40,830 nucleotides of DNA from Lysobacteraceae bacterium (GTDB lineage: Bacteria; Pseudomonadota; Gammaproteobacteria; Nevskiales; Nevskiaceae). The stretch is from contig PNMW01000037.1 of the NCBI GenBank assembly GCA_013823855.1, positions 1 to 40,830 of the forward strand, given 5' to 3'. The translations under genes and the position numbers were made by a program. Positions 13,904-25,122 of this stretch are shown one piece after another (the stretch's first letter is position 1; each line of letters begins with the position of its first letter). The notes beneath the pieces are model-generated. The model saw only the letters and a program-made list of their open reading frames with translations. It was not told where the DNA came from and did not search any database.

Positions 13904-16900
13904 GCCTCGCTCTCGGCATCGGCCGCATCGGCGCTCTGGATGCGGATGGTGCGGCTCATCAGCGCCCGCAGCGCCGCCGGCTTGACCGGTTTCGGCAGCC
14001 GCGCGTGCCCCGCCGCCGTCGCCGCATCGCGCGCCGCCTCGGTCGGATCGGCGGTCAGCACGATCGCCGGCACCGCGATACCCCAGCGCTGGCGCAGCAC
14101 CGCCATCAGCTCGATGCCGCTCGGCCCTTCGCCGAGATGGAAATCGATCAGCGCCAGATCCGGCACTTCGCTGCCCGGCATGGCCCGCGCCAGCGCTTCC
14201 TCGGCATTGCGCGCGGTGACCACGCGGCAGCCCCAGCGGCCGAGCAGCGCGCCGAGCGCGTCGAGCGTGGCTTCCTCGTTGTCCAGGCAGAACACCAGCC
14301 GGCCGTGCAGGCGATCGGTGGAGCGCGCCACCGGCGCCGGCCGCAGCGGTGCGACCGAGCCGCGGTCGCCGTACGGCACGCGGATCGAAAAGCTGCTGCC
14401 GCGGCCGACGTTCGAGCGCAGCTGCAGGCGGTGCCGCAGCAGCTTCGACAGGCGATCGGCGATCGACAGGCCGAGGCCGAGGCCGTGGTCGAAGTCGCGG
14501 CCGACTTCCAGGCGCCGGAACTCCTCGAAGATCTCCGGCTGCCGCGCGGCGGCAATGCCCGGCCCGGTATCGATCACGGCGATCTCCAGTTCGCCCGGAT
14601 GGCGGCGGCAGCCGAGCAGCACCCGGCCGCTGCGCGTGTAGCGCACGGCGTTGGACAGGAAGTTCTGCAGGATGCGGCGCAGCAGCGCCGGGTCGGTCTC
14701 GACGATCGCCGAGGACGGCACGAAGCGGAACTTGAGGCCGCGGGCGCTGGCCAGTGCGGCGAACTCGTTGGCCAGCGGCGCCAGCACCCGGTCGACCGGG
14801 AAATGCTCGCGGCGCACCGACTGGGCATCGGCATCGAGGCGCGAGATGTCGAGCAGCGCGCCGATCAGGTTCTCGGCCGCATGCAGTGCGCTTTCGACCT
14901 GGCCGACCACCCGCGCCGTGTCCGGCGGCACGGTGTCGCGGTCGATCGAGGTCACGAACAGCCGCGCGGCGTTCAGCGGCTGCACCAGGTCATGGGTCAC
15001 GGTGGCCAGAAAGCGCGACTTGGCGCGGTTGGCGCGCTCGGCGGCGCCGCGCGCTTCCTCCAGCGCCGCCGTGCGCTCGCCGACCCGCTCCTCGAGCTGC
15101 TCGTTGACCACCTCGAGCGCGGCTTGCGCCTGCTTGTAGGCGGTGACGTCCGAATAGCTGGTGACATAGCCGCCGCCGCTCATCGGGCTGCCGCGCACCT
15201 CGATGACGCGACCGTCCGGCATCTGGCGCTCGTGGCTGTTCGGCGTGCCGGCGCGCAGGTGGGCGATGCGCCGCTCGACCTGGGCCTCGATGTCGCCGGG
15301 CCCGAGCAGGCCGCGCTCGGCGTTGTAGCGGAACACGTCGGCGATCGGCCGGCCGACCTTGATCAGGCCGTCCGGGTAATCGAGCAGTTCCAGATAGCGG
15401 CGGTTCCAGCCGACCAGGCACAGATCCTTGTCGACCACCGACACGCCCTGCGACAGGTGTTCGAGCGAGGCCCTGAGCAGTTCGCGGTTGAACTGGATCT
15501 CGTGGGCGGTCTCGTCGAGCAGGCGGATCACGTCCTCCAGCTGCATGTCGCGGCCGCCGAGGGCGGAGCCGAGCACCAGACGCGCGCTCGAGGCACCCAA
15601 GGCACCGGACAGCAGCAGCTCGACATGGCGAGCCTGTTCGGACGACACCCGGTCCTCCGGCTTCGGCGCTGGCCGGCCGAGCCGCCGGGCGTGCAGGTCC
15701 AGTTCGCTGCGCGCGCGCTCGGCGCCGAAGAAGCGCTCCAGCAGTACCAGCAGATCGCCGACCGTCGCCGCGATCCGGGTCGGCGATTCGCGCACCGCGC
15801 GCGCCGCCGACGGCACATCGAGGAAGCGGCCAGCCTGCAGGCGTTCGCGCAGCCCGGGCTTGAACGCCAGCGGCGCCAGCAGGTAGGCCAGCGTGTTGAT
15901 GCCGAGGCTCCACAGCGTGCCGTGGCTGATGTCGTCGAGGCCGCCCAGCCCGAACAGCGCCTGCGGTCGCAGCCAGCCCAGGCCGAACGGGCCCTGCGCC
16001 AGCAGCGCGCTGTCGGTGCCGGCCAGCAGCGCCGGCAGCAGCAGCGTGTAGGCCCACAGGCCGAAGCCCAGCAGCAGGCCGGCCTGGGCGCCGGCGCGGG
16101 TGCCACCGCGCCAGACCACGCCACCGACGATCGCCGGCGCGAACTGGGCCACGGCGGCGAACGACAGCAGGCCGATCGCGGTCAGCGAGCCGGGCCCGGT
16201 GTAGATCCGGTAGTACAGGTAGGCGGCAGCGATGATCGCGACGATCGCGGTGCGGCGGATGTTCTTGATCAGCCCGGCCAGATCGCCGCGCACCGCGACC
16301 CGGAAGTGCCTCGAACCGAGCACCGCCGGCAGCACCAGTTCATTGGAGATCATCGTCGACAGCGCGATGGTTTCGACGATCACCATGCTGGTGGCGGCCG
16401 AGAAGCCGCCGAGATAGGCGATCAGCGCCAGCCAGCCCTGGTCCTGCGACAGCGGCAGCGCCAGCATGAAGGTGTCGCCGGCCGCACCCGGCGGCAGGCG
16501 GTCGAGCCCGGCGGCGGCGATCGGCAGCACGAAGATGCTGATCGCCAGCAGGAACAGCGGGAACACCCAGCGGGCCCGGCGCAGGTCGCGGCCGCCGGCG
16601 TTCTCGACGACGGTGACGTGGAACTGCCGCGGCAGGCACAGCACGGCGATCGCCGCGAGCAGGGTCTGCACCACGAAGCCGGCCTGCCAGCGGCTGTCGC
16701 GCTCGTCGGCCTGGCTGTCGAGCCGGGTCAGCGCGTGCTTCCAGGCATCGCCGAAGCCGTCGTACATCTGGTAGCAGACGAACAGGCCGACGGCGAGGAA
16801 GGCCAGCAGCTTGATCGTCGACTCGAAGGCGATCGCCAGCACCATGCCGTGGTGGTTCTCGCTGGCCACCACCTGCCGGGTGCCGAACAGGATCGCGAAG

Positions 16901-17436
16901 CCGGCGAGCAGCACCGCGACGAACAAGGCGCCGTTGTCGAACACCTGCTCGTCGAAGCGCGCATCGCCGGCACCGTGGGCCAGCAGCTCGAAGCCGAACG
17001 CCACCGCCTTCAGCTGCAGCGCGATGTACGGCACCACGCCGAGCACCGCGACCACGGTGACGAACATCGCCAGCCGCTGGCTGCGGCCGTAGCGGGCGCC
17101 GATGAAGTCGGCGATCGAGGTGATGTTGTGGCGCTTGCTGATGTCGATCAGCCGGGCGACGAAGCCGCCGGCCAGCAGGAACACCAGCATCGGCCCGAGA
17201 TAGATCGGCAGGAAGTCCCAGCCGCTCGACGCCGCCCGGCCGACCGCGCCGTAGAAGGTCCACGAAGTGGCATAGACGCCGAGCGCCAGGCTGTAGGTCC
17301 AGGGCTTGGCGGCCGATGCGGAACGCCCCGGGGCCTGAGCCTTGGCCTGGGCCTGGCGATCGCCGACGGCTGCGATCGCGAACAGCACGGCGACATAGAT
17401 CGCCGAGATCAGGAACAGCGACCAGACCTCGAGCAT
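13876..17436 (-). CDS. crbS: Hybrid sensor kinase with sodium/solute symporter domain (CrbS/MxtR-like)
   Basis: A 1186-aa membrane kinase. Residues ~1-480 form a multi-pass sodium:solute symporter-like domain, which starts after MLEVWSLFLISAIYV and includes W-T-Y-S-L-A-L-G-V-Y-A-T-S-W-T-F-Y-G. A connecting region and a PAS domain follow (G-V-S-V-V-D-K-D-L-C-L-V-G-W-N-R-R-Y-L). Then come a short coiled coil, a HisKA H-box (A-T-V-T-H-D-L-V-Q-P-L-N), a HATPase with N-F-L-S-N-A-V-R-Y-T, D-T-G-P-G-I and G-L-G-L-G-L-S-I boxes, and a C-terminal receiver whose acceptor Asp lies in L-A-L-I-D-F-H-L. This matches CrbS, which controls acs with CrbR. ATG 17436 is chosen for the normal N-terminus; more upstream codons are open but look non-coding. 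It is divergent from yjcH-actP with two candidate CrbR boxes between them. Confidence 0.92.
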   Translation of the reverse strand: MLEVWSLFLISAIYVAVLFAIAAVGDRQAQAKAQAPGRSASAAKPWTYSLALGVYATSWTFYGAVGRAASSGWDFLPIYLGPMLVFLLAGGFVARLIDISKRHNITSIADFIGARYGRSQRLAMFVTVVAVLGVVPYIALQLKAVAFGFELLAHGAGDARFDEQVFDNGALFVAVLLAGFAILFGTRQVVASENHHGMVLAIAFESTIKLLAFLAVGLFVCYQMYDGFGDAWKHALTRLDSQADERDSRWQAGFVVQTLLAAIAVLCLPRQFHVTVVENAGGRDLRRARWVFPLFLLAISIFVLPIAAAGLDRLPPGAAGDTFMLALPLSQDQGWLALIAYLGGFSAATSMVIVETIALSTMISNELVLPAVLGSRHFRVAVRGDLAGLIKNIRRTAIVAIIAAAYLYYRIYTGPGSLTAIGLLSFAAVAQFAPAIVGGVVWRGGTRAGAQAGLLLGFGLWAYTLLLPALLAGTDSALLAQGPFGLGWLRPQALFGLGGLDDISHGTLWSLGINTLAYLLAPLAFKPGLRERLQAGRFLDVPSAARAVRESPTRIAATVGDLLVLLERFFGAERARSELDLHARRLGRPAPKPEDRVSSEQARHVELLLSGALGASSARLVLGSALGGRDMQLEDVIRLLDETAHEIQFNRELLRASLEHLSQGVSVVDKDLCLVGWNRRYLELLDYPDGLIKVGRPIADVFRYNAERGLLGPGDIEAQVERRIAHLRAGTPNSHERQMPDGRVIEVRGSPMSGGGYVTSYSDVTAYKQAQAALEVVNEQLEERVGERTAALEEARGAAERANRAKSRFLATVTHDLVQPLNAARLFVTSIDRDTVPPDTARVVGQVESALHAAENLIGALLDISRLDADAQSVRREHFPVDRVLAPLANEFAALASARGLKFRFVPSSAIVETDPALLRRILQNFLSNAVRYTRSGRVLLGCRRHPGELEIAVIDTGPGIAAARQPEIFEEFRRLEVGRDFDHGLGLGLSIADRLSKLLRHRLQLRSNVGRGSSFSIRVPYGDRGSVAPLRPAPVARSTDRLHGRLVFCLDNEEATLDALGALLGRWGCRVVTARNAEEALARAMPGSEVPDLALIDFHLGEGPSGIELMAVLRQRWGIAVPAIVLTADPTEAARDAATAAGHARLPKPVKPAALRALMSRTIRIQSADAADAESEAQSSSATSD

Positions 17437-17515
17437 CCCGGCGTCCCCCGTGCCGGACGCAGCGCCGGCGGCTGCGCCGGAGCATAAGACAGCCGACCGG
17501 CCGGTTCCGCGCCTG

Positions 17516-17560
17516 CGACCAAAGTCGCGGCTGAGGAGCGACCCGCTTAGACCAACGTCG
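17516..17560. promoter_or_regulatory. Two candidate CrbR operators between crbS and yjcH
   Basis: CGACCAAAGTCG (17516-17527; palindromic as GCGAC-CAAA-GTCGC) and AGACCAACGTCG (17549-17560) share GACCAA-N-GTCG with the site near crbR. They start 33 bp apart, about three helical turns, so bound dimers would face the same side. They lie 80-125 bp before the yjcH start, a suitable position for an activator of yjcH-actP. Confidence 0.5.
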
Positions 17561-17640
17561 CATGGAGGCCCGACCCCCATCGCCGATAGGCTTTCGTCCA
17601 CAGCATCGCAGTACCTACGATGCACGTGCGAGGAGTCACC

Positions 17641-17997
17641 ATGACAACCAAGATCCAGGCCCGCGACGGCAGCGAACCGTCGAACGAGGTTCCCGTCGCG
17701 CCGGAAATCCTGCGCATTCTCGAAAGCAGCGCGTTCGCCGAGCTGCGCGCCCGGCGGCGCCGCTTCTCGGCGATCCTGACGGTGCTGATGCTGGTCATCT
17801 ACTACGGCTTCATCGTCGCCATCGCCTTCGCGCCGCAGTGGCTGGCGATTCCGATCGACGGCGTGATCACGCTGGGCATTCCGCTGGGCTTGGGCGTGAT
17901 CCTGTCGGCGATCGTGCTGACCGGCATCTACGTCCGCCGCGCCAATGGCGAATTCGATGCCCTGACCGCGCAGGCGATCCGGAGCGCCCGTCCATGA
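17641..17997 (+). CDS. yjcH: DUF485 membrane protein YjcH, partner of ActP
   Basis: A 118-aa protein with a soluble N-terminus and two transmembrane helices (~44-64 and ~75-98). The DUF485 pattern is visible: [12 protein letters not shown], then [12 protein letters not shown], and the tail [15 protein letters not shown]. YjcH is co-encoded with the acetate permease in acs-yjcH-actP clusters; its exact job is unsettled. ATG 17641 has AGGAG seven bases upstream and is preferred over an in-frame ATG at 17620. The stop overlaps the actP start (ATGA), so the two are translationally coupled. Confidence 0.92.
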   Translation: MTTKIQARDGSEPSNEVPVAPEILRILESSAFAELRARRRRFSAILTVLMLVIYYGFIVAIAFAPQWLAIPIDGVITLGIPLGLGVILSAIVLTGIYVRRANGEFDALTAQAIRSARP

Positions 17998-19664
17998 TCC
18001 GCCCGATCCTCAGGACCCTCGCCGCCACCGCGCTGCTGGCGCCGCCGGCCAGCTACGCCGCCGCCCTCGAAGGCCAGGCCGTGAAGCAGCCGCTGAACAT
18101 CACCGCGATCCTGATGTTCCTGGCCTTCGTGGCCGCCACGCTCGGCATCACTTACTGGGCGGCACGCCGCACCCAGTCGCGCGCCGACTTCTACACTGCC
18201 GGCGGCGGCATCACCGGCTTCCAGAACGGCCTGGCGATTGCCGGCGACTACATGTCGGCGGCCTCGTTCCTCGGCATCTCGGCGCTGGTGTTCGGCTCCG
18301 GCTTCGATGGCCTGATCTACTCGATCGGCTTCCTGGTCGGCTGGCCGGTGATCATGTTCCTGATCGCCGAACGGCTGCGGAACCTCGGCAAGTTCACCTT
18401 CGCCGATGTCGCCAGCTACCGGCTCGACCAGTTGGCGATCCGCAAGCTGGCCGCAGCCGGCACCCTGATCACCGTGGCCTTCTACCTGATCGCCCAGATG
18501 GTCGGCGCCGGCCAGCTGATCAAGCTGCTGTTCGGCCTCGACTATCAACTGGCCGTGGTGCTGGTTGGCGTGCTGATGATCGTCTACGTGACCTTCGGCG
18601 GCATGCTGGCGACCACCTGGGTGCAGATCATCAAGGCGATGCTGCTGCTCGGCGGCGCCAGCTTCATGGCCTTCATGGTGATGCGCCATGTCGGCTTCTC
18701 GGTGGAAGCGCTGTTCGAGCAGGCCACCGCCGTGCACAAGGACGGCCTCGCGATCATGGCGCCGGGCAAGCTGGTCAAGGACCCGGTGTCGGCGATCTCG
18801 CTCGGGCTGGCGCTGATGTTCGGCACGGCTGGATTACCGCACATCCTGATGCGCTTCTTCACCGTGAAGAACGCCGTCGAGGCCCGCAAGAGCGTGTTCT
18901 ACGCGACCGGCTTCATCGGCTACTTCTACATCCTGACCTTCATCATCGGCTTCGGCGCCATCGTGCTGGTCGGCACCAACGGCTTCTATCTCGACGCGGC
19001 GAATCCGCAGGGCGGCCTGCGCGGCGGCAGCAACATGGCGGCGATCCACCTCGCCCATGCAGTCGGCGGCGACGTCTTCCTCGGCTTCATCTCGGCGGTG
19101 GCCTTCGCGACCATCCTCGCGGTGGTCGCCGGACTGACGCTGTCCGGCGCGACGGCAGTGTCGAACGATCTCTACGCCCATGTCTTCAAGCGCGGCAAGG
19201 CCAACGAGCGCGACGAGATCCGGGTCTCGAAGATCGCCACCGTCGCGCTCGGCATCCTGGCGATCCTGCTCGGCATCGCCTTCGAGAAGCAGAACGTCGC
19301 CTTCATGGTCGGCCTGGCGTTCGCGATCGCCGCCAGCGCCAACTTCCCGATCCTGCTGCTGTCGATGGTCTGGCGCGGCCTCAGCACCCGCGGCGCGCTG
19401 CTCGGCGGCAGCCTGGGCCTGGTGTCGGCGGTGAGCCTGACCGTGCTCGGTCCGGCGGTCTGGGTGAAGGTGCTCGGCCACGACAGCCCGATCTTTCCCT
19501 ACGACGCGCCAGCGCTGTTCTCGATGAGCATCGCCTTCATCGGCTGCTGGCTCGGCTCGGTGACCGACCGAAGTGCCCGGGCCAGGATCGAGAAAGCCCG
19601 GTACGTCGAACAGCTGGTCCGCGCCGAAACCGGCTATGGCGCGACGGGCGCATCCGGGCACTGA
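17994..19664 (+). CDS. actP: Cation/acetate symporter
   Basis: A 556-aa sodium:solute symporter family permease. It has an N-terminal signal-like helix (residues 1-23) followed by about 13 transmembrane segments, as in ActP. Characteristic stretches are [20 protein letters not shown], the core [24 protein letters not shown], and [15 protein letters not shown]. It imports acetate and similar short carboxylates with a cation, feeding Acs. The start is fixed by the ATGA overlap with yjcH. A strong hairpin terminator follows at 19671-19698, so acs is transcribed separately. Confidence 0.95.
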   Translation: MIRPILRTLAATALLAPPASYAAALEGQAVKQPLNITAILMFLAFVAATLGITYWAARRTQSRADFYTAGGGITGFQNGLAIAGDYMSAASFLGISALVFGSGFDGLIYSIGFLVGWPVIMFLIAERLRNLGKFTFADVASYRLDQLAIRKLAAAGTLITVAFYLIAQMVGAGQLIKLLFGLDYQLAVVLVGVLMIVYVTFGGMLATTWVQIIKAMLLLGGASFMAFMVMRHVGFSVEALFEQATAVHKDGLAIMAPGKLVKDPVSAISLGLALMFGTAGLPHILMRFFTVKNAVEARKSVFYATGFIGYFYILTFIIGFGAIVLVGTNGFYLDAANPQGGLRGGSNMAAIHLAHAVGGDVFLGFISAVAFATILAVVAGLTLSGATAVSNDLYAHVFKRGKANERDEIRVSKIATVALGILAILLGIAFEKQNVAFMVGLAFAIAASANFPILLLSMVWRGLSTRGALLGGSLGLVSAVSLTVLGPAVWVKVLGHDSPIFPYDAPALFSMSIAFIGCWLGSVTDRSARARIEKARYVEQLVRAETGYGATGASGH

Positions 19665-19670
19665 TGACGG

Positions 19671-19698
19671 AAAGCCCGCTGCCCGGCAGCGGGCTTTT
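19671..19698 (+). terminator. Rho-independent terminator after actP
   Basis: Twelve-bp perfect arms (AAAGCCCGCTGC at 19671-19682 and its complement at 19686-19697) enclose a 3-nt loop. The right arm ends in TTTT, seven bases after the actP stop. Confidence 0.8.
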
Positions 19699-19763
19699 CG
19701 CGTGAGGGCGGACCCGCAGAACCGGGCGCGATGTTTGCTTAAGCGCGGCACCGCCCAACGGGG

Positions 19764-19783
19764 GTGTGCCGTGGCTGGCACAC
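19764..19783. promoter_or_regulatory. Inverted repeat in the acs promoter region
   Basis: GTGTGCC-GTGGCT-GGCACAC is a perfect 7-bp inverted repeat about 55 bp before the acs start, within the 140-bp gap between the actP terminator and acs. It is a likely regulator site, but it does not match the GACCAA-N-GTCG motif near crbR and crbS. A weak 8/11 match to that motif (GCCCAACGGGG) lies just upstream at about 19753-19763. Confidence 0.45.
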
Positions 19784-19838
19784 TCCGGCCGGAGGAGACG
19801 CCCCACTCAAGGGGCCATGACTACGAGGATGAAAAACG

Positions 19839-21818
<1,980 letters not shown>

Positions 21819-21837
21819 GTCGCGACTCCAACCCCAA

Positions 21838-21864
21838 ACGGCGCCTTTCGGCGCCGTTTTTTTT
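21838..21864 (+). terminator. Rho-independent terminator after acs
   Basis: ACGGCGCC-TTTC-GGCGCCGT hairpin followed by eight T residues in total, 20 bases after the acs stop. A textbook intrinsic terminator. Confidence 0.93.
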
Positions 21865-21951
21865 GGCCGACACCTTGCCAGAGCATCTTCAGATCAGATG
21901 ATGGCGACCACGTAGCCGCGGCGGCTGCACATCCATCGTGCTGCCGCAGGT

Positions 21952-22404
21952 TCAGCGACGCTTGGGCGCTTCCGACTTCTTGTCGAGAATGCGCGTCAGG
22001 TTGACTTCAATCCAATCGGCCAACGCGCAGACTTTCTCGGCCGCTTCGTGGCCAAGTTCGGTCAGGCTGTATTCGACGTGCGGCGGCACGACGTTGAACG
22101 CGACACGGTTGATCAAGCCGTCGCCTTCCAGCCATTGCAGGGTCTGCGTCAGCATTCGCTCGCTCACGCCGCCGATGGAACGGCGCAGTTCGCTGAAGCG
22201 ATGCGTCCTGCTCTGCAGGACGATCAGGACAAGCACGCCCCAGCGACTGGTGACGTGTTTCAGGATTTCCTGGGACGGACATTCGCTCGCCAGGACATTC
22301 CCTCGCTGCGCGGACAGAACGGTTCCTCGCCGGGACTGCTTCTTCGCCAGGTAGCGCGAGTGCGTCGCGGTGTCCGCCGACGGCGCGGGGATACTTACTT
22401 TCAT
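21952..22404 (-). CDS. HxlR-family winged-helix regulator
   Basis: A 150-aa protein with the HxlR core: C-P-S-Q-E-I-L-K-H-V-T-S-R-W-G-V-L-V-L-I-x-L, then F-S-E-L-R-R-S-I-G-G-V-S-E-R-M-L-T-Q-T-L-Q-W-L-E-G-D-G-L-I-N-R-V and the wing P-P-H-V-E-Y-S-L-T-E-L-G. The serine-rich N-terminal ~40 residues are extra and contain one cysteine just before the domain (S-E-C-P-S); such cysteines make some HxlR proteins redox sensors. ATG 22404 has GGAAG upstream. It is divergent from the FadL-type porin gene, 103 bp apart, which it may regulate. Confidence 0.88.
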   Translation of the reverse strand: MKVSIPAPSADTATHSRYLAKKQSRRGTVLSAQRGNVLASECPSQEILKHVTSRWGVLVLIVLQSRTHRFSELRRSIGGVSERMLTQTLQWLEGDGLINRVAFNVVPPHVEYSLTELGHEAAEKVCALADWIEVNLTRILDKKSEAPKRR

Positions 22405-22507
22405 GTGTGTACTTCCGAAAAGTGGGTGCCCATCGTAGATTCGCCAGCGCATCGGGTGCAGTCGCGAAGGCCGATCCCTCTATCATCCACACGCCGCCAA
22501 TTTGATC

Positions 22508-23848
22508 ATGATCGCCAAGACGCGACGCCTCGGCCGTACTCTCACCATGGCAATGCCGTTCGTCACTGCCCTGCCCTCGCCACCCGCAACAGCAGGCGGC
22601 GGTTATTTCATCCTTGGATACGGCCCCATGGCGGGACAATCGGCCGGCACGGCGACCGCCGTCGGCTTCGACGGTTTTGCCGGTGCCAGCAACCCCGCCA
22701 AGCTGGCGATGACGGACGATCGTCTGGATGTGGACGTGCTGCTGTTCAATCCGTACCGCCGCATTTCGCGTTCCGGCGCGATCGATCCGGACTACGACTT
22801 CACCACCACCAGCAAGAATGGTCTCTTCATCCTGCCAGAAGCAGGCTACGCCCATCGCATCAACGATCGCCTCAGCTGGGGCGTATCGCTGTATGGCAAC
22901 GGCGGTCTGAACACCGAGTATCACGGCGACACCGGCGTGGCGGGCAGCAACCGGAATCCGGCCGCTTGCGGAGATCGCCCCGGCAATTTCTTTGGCGGCT
23001 GCGGCAAGCTCGGCTTCGACTTGTCGCAGATCATCCTGGCGCCGACGCTGGCCTGGACCTTCCGGCCCAACTACAGCGTCGGCATCGCGCCGCTGCTGGC
23101 ATTCCAGCGATTCAAGGCCTACGGCCTGCAGGCCTTCCAGGCGATCTCGGCCAGCCCGGAGCAGGTGACCAACAACGGCTACGCGCAGTCGTTCGGAGCC
23201 GGCGTCCGCGTCGGTCTGTTCGGCCGTGTCACGCCCTGGTTCGATCTGGGTGCCGCCTATTCGACGAAGGTCTACTTCCAGAACCTCGACGAGTATCGCG
23301 GCTTGATTGCAGACCAGGGCTCGTTCGACATTCCGGCCAATTTCAGCCTGGGTTTCGGGATCAGGCCCGGCGGTCGCGTGACCATCGGCGGCGATGTGCA
23401 GCACATCCTGTTCAACAAGATTCCGGCGCTCGCGAACGGTGTCGCCAATTCGGTGATCAATCCACCCGACGATGCCTTCGGTTCCCGCAACGGCTCCGGT
23501 TTCCACTGGCGCGGCGTCACCACCTACCGGCTGGCGCTGGAATGGGCGGCGACGCAGCGACTCACGCTGCGGATGGGCGGCGCGTACGGCCGTCATCCGA
23601 CCCGTGGGAGCGATGCCAATTCCACCAGCCTCAACCTGTTCGCGCCGAGCGCGCGGTGGCAGGCGACGCTGGGCGGCACGTTCGCGATCACCACGAAAAG
23701 CGACGTGCATCTCGCCTATGGCCGGTACCTGGACAGCAAGGTCAAAGGCAGGTCCGCGACCGATGCGCTGGGAATCGGTGGCGAAGAATCGATCAATCCC
23801 CACGTCAACACGCTCCTGCTCGGGTACTCGCGGCACTTCGGAGGGTGA
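22508..23848 (+). CDS. FadL/OmpP1-family outer-membrane hydrophobic-compound transporter
   Basis: A 446-aa protein. The N-terminus is a signal peptide (R-L-G-R-T-L-T-M-A-M-P-F-V-T-A-L-P), and the mature part begins G-G-G-Y-F-I-L-G-Y-G-P, followed by G-F-D-G-F-A-G-A-S-N-P-A-K-L-A-M, the FadL-type N-terminal hatch with an N-P-A motif. Repeated amphipathic strands make up a barrel, and the C-terminus L-L-L-G-Y-S-R-H-F-G-G is strand-like. An internal pair of cysteines (A-A-C-G-D-R ... G-G-C-G-K) may form a loop disulfide. FadL members import long-chain fatty acids or aromatic hydrocarbons. Start at ATG 22508, just inside a TTG-initiated frame. The acyl-CoA dehydrogenase nearby fits a lipid-uptake setting, though substrate is not shown. 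Confidence 0.82.
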   Translation: MIAKTRRLGRTLTMAMPFVTALPSPPATAGGGYFILGYGPMAGQSAGTATAVGFDGFAGASNPAKLAMTDDRLDVDVLLFNPYRRISRSGAIDPDYDFTTTSKNGLFILPEAGYAHRINDRLSWGVSLYGNGGLNTEYHGDTGVAGSNRNPAACGDRPGNFFGGCGKLGFDLSQIILAPTLAWTFRPNYSVGIAPLLAFQRFKAYGLQAFQAISASPEQVTNNGYAQSFGAGVRVGLFGRVTPWFDLGAAYSTKVYFQNLDEYRGLIADQGSFDIPANFSLGFGIRPGGRVTIGGDVQHILFNKIPALANGVANSVINPPDDAFGSRNGSGFHWRGVTTYRLALEWAATQRLTLRMGGAYGRHPTRGSDANSTSLNLFAPSARWQATLGGTFAITTKSDVHLAYGRYLDSKVKGRSATDALGIGGEESINPHVNTLLLGYSRHFGG

Positions 23849-23962
23849 GCGCGCGGGACGACGGCACCCCGGACCTCCGGGTCTGCCGAAGGCCCGCGGC
23901 AGCAGGATCTCGTCCCCCGGTGATTGGCCGATTCGAGCGTGCTGCCTCGATCCAGGATCGGA

Positions 23963-24922
23963 TCAACCGGGCACGCCGCCTCCGCCGCCGCGCCGGAACT
24001 CACCGGCCGACAGGCCGTACCGCTTCTGGAATACCCGGCAGAAGCTCGACAGCTCGTGGAAGCCCCAGCGGTCGGCGATCCGGGAAATCGGCGTGCCGGC
24101 CTGCGTCGGATCCAGCAGATCGTGACGGCAGCGCTCCAGGCGCAGCGCCAGCACCCGCTGCGAAAACGACGGACCCTGATCCTCGAACAGCTTGTGCAGG
24201 TAGCGCGGCGAAATCCGGAAGCGCGCCGCCACGGCATTCACGGACAGGTCGGGGTCGGCAATGCGGGTGGCGACATAGGTGTCGATCGATTCGCGCAGGC
24301 CCTGCCGAACCGCCTCCCGACCGCGCTCCCGGGTGTCGACGGTCGCCCCCAGCGCGATCGACAGCAGATTGCCGAGGGTGTCGACCATCGACTGCTGCGC
24401 GGCCAGCGGGATCGCCTCCGAGCAGTGCAGCAGCGAGCGCATGTACGAGCCGGCCACGGTGCCCAGCGCGCCGTCATCATGCAGGCGGACGGCGGTCGCT
24501 TCGCGCGGCGCCCTGAGACGCGGCATCAGCAGATGCCGTGGCAGGCGGATGCACAGGATGCGCCAGTCGTCGAACGCGAGGTCGTAGCGGCGCGTGGTGT
24601 CGACGATGTAGAAATCACCCGGCCGGATCAGGGTTTCCCGGCCGTCCTGGCGCACCACGCAGCGACCTTCGAGCTGCAGGTTGGCGAAGAAGTATTCGCT
24701 GGGATTGCGGCGGATCTCGCGCTCGCGGCGGAACACGGTCTGGGCGCGCGAGCGGACGTCGGACACGGTGACGTCGAGCATGTCCTTGATCGCCACACGG
24801 CTCTCGAAGCGGCCGACGGCTTCGGCCACCGGATCGAGCGCGGTGAACGCTTCGCAGAGCACTTCGCGCCAGTACGGATACTGCTCGGCAGGCGGTCGGT
24901 CTTCGGTGGTCCAGGTTCGCAT
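23963..24922 (-). CDS. AraC-family transcriptional regulator
   Basis: A 319-aa regulator with an AraC-binding-like N-terminal domain (Y-W-R-E-V-L-C-E-A-F ... F-F-A-N-L-Q-L-E-G-R-C ... L-I-R-P-G-D-F-Y-I-V-D-T) and two C-terminal helix-turn-helix motifs: L-S-V-N-A-V-A-A-R-F-R-I-S-P-R-Y-L-H-K-L-F and I-S-R-I-A-D-R-W-G-F-H-E-L-S-S-F-C-R-V-F-Q-K-R-Y-G. The tail is glycine-rich. It is divergent from the acyl-CoA dehydrogenase gene with 200 bp between them that contains a direct repeat pair at 25027-25061. That arrangement suggests it controls the dehydrogenase, in response to an unknown ligand. Confidence 0.9.
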   Translation of the reverse strand: MRTWTTEDRPPAEQYPYWREVLCEAFTALDPVAEAVGRFESRVAIKDMLDVTVSDVRSRAQTVFRREREIRRNPSEYFFANLQLEGRCVVRQDGRETLIRPGDFYIVDTTRRYDLAFDDWRILCIRLPRHLLMPRLRAPREATAVRLHDDGALGTVAGSYMRSLLHCSEAIPLAAQQSMVDTLGNLLSIALGATVDTRERGREAVRQGLRESIDTYVATRIADPDLSVNAVAARFRISPRYLHKLFEDQGPSFSQRVLALRLERCRHDLLDPTQAGTPISRIADRWGFHELSSFCRVFQKRYGLSAGEFRRGGGGGVPG

Positions 24923-25026
24923 CGCTGCCGCCTCCCGCTCGGTCGATCAGTCTGTTGCCGCTGGATCATACGTGCCGATCGCCGCACGATCCCTGCCAGG
25001 GCAGCATCGGCCACGCCGTGCGCGAA

Positions 25027-25061
25027 CGGTCAACTCCGCGCGCGGAATCGGTCAATTCGCG
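25027..25061. promoter_or_regulatory. Direct repeat pair, candidate AraC-type regulator site
   Basis: CGGTCAACTCCGCG (25027-25040) and CGGTCAATTCGCG (25049-25061) are direct repeats starting 22 bp apart, two helical turns. This is the usual arrangement of half-sites for AraC-family activators. They lie 62 bp before the acyl-CoA dehydrogenase start. Confidence 0.5.
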
Positions 25062-25122
25062 GGCGGCGATCACGCATAAGCTGGCGTGCAAGCCGCGCAA
25101 CCACAATCGAGGACGCACCACG

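Noticed and set aside
13582..17487. 1301-codon open frame on the plus strand opposite crbS
   Set aside because: Low-complexity Arg/Ala/Gln-rich translation typical of antisense frames in high-GC DNA; crbS on the other strand has clear domains.
19777..19792. Possible sigma-54 promoter (TGGCAC...) before acs
   Set aside because: The -24-like half is present but the -12 element reads CC instead of GC at the required spacing.
22048..24516. 822-codon frame spanning HxlR, FadL-like and AraC genes
   Set aside because: It crosses three well-supported genes on both strands; composition is that of a GC-rich shadow frame.
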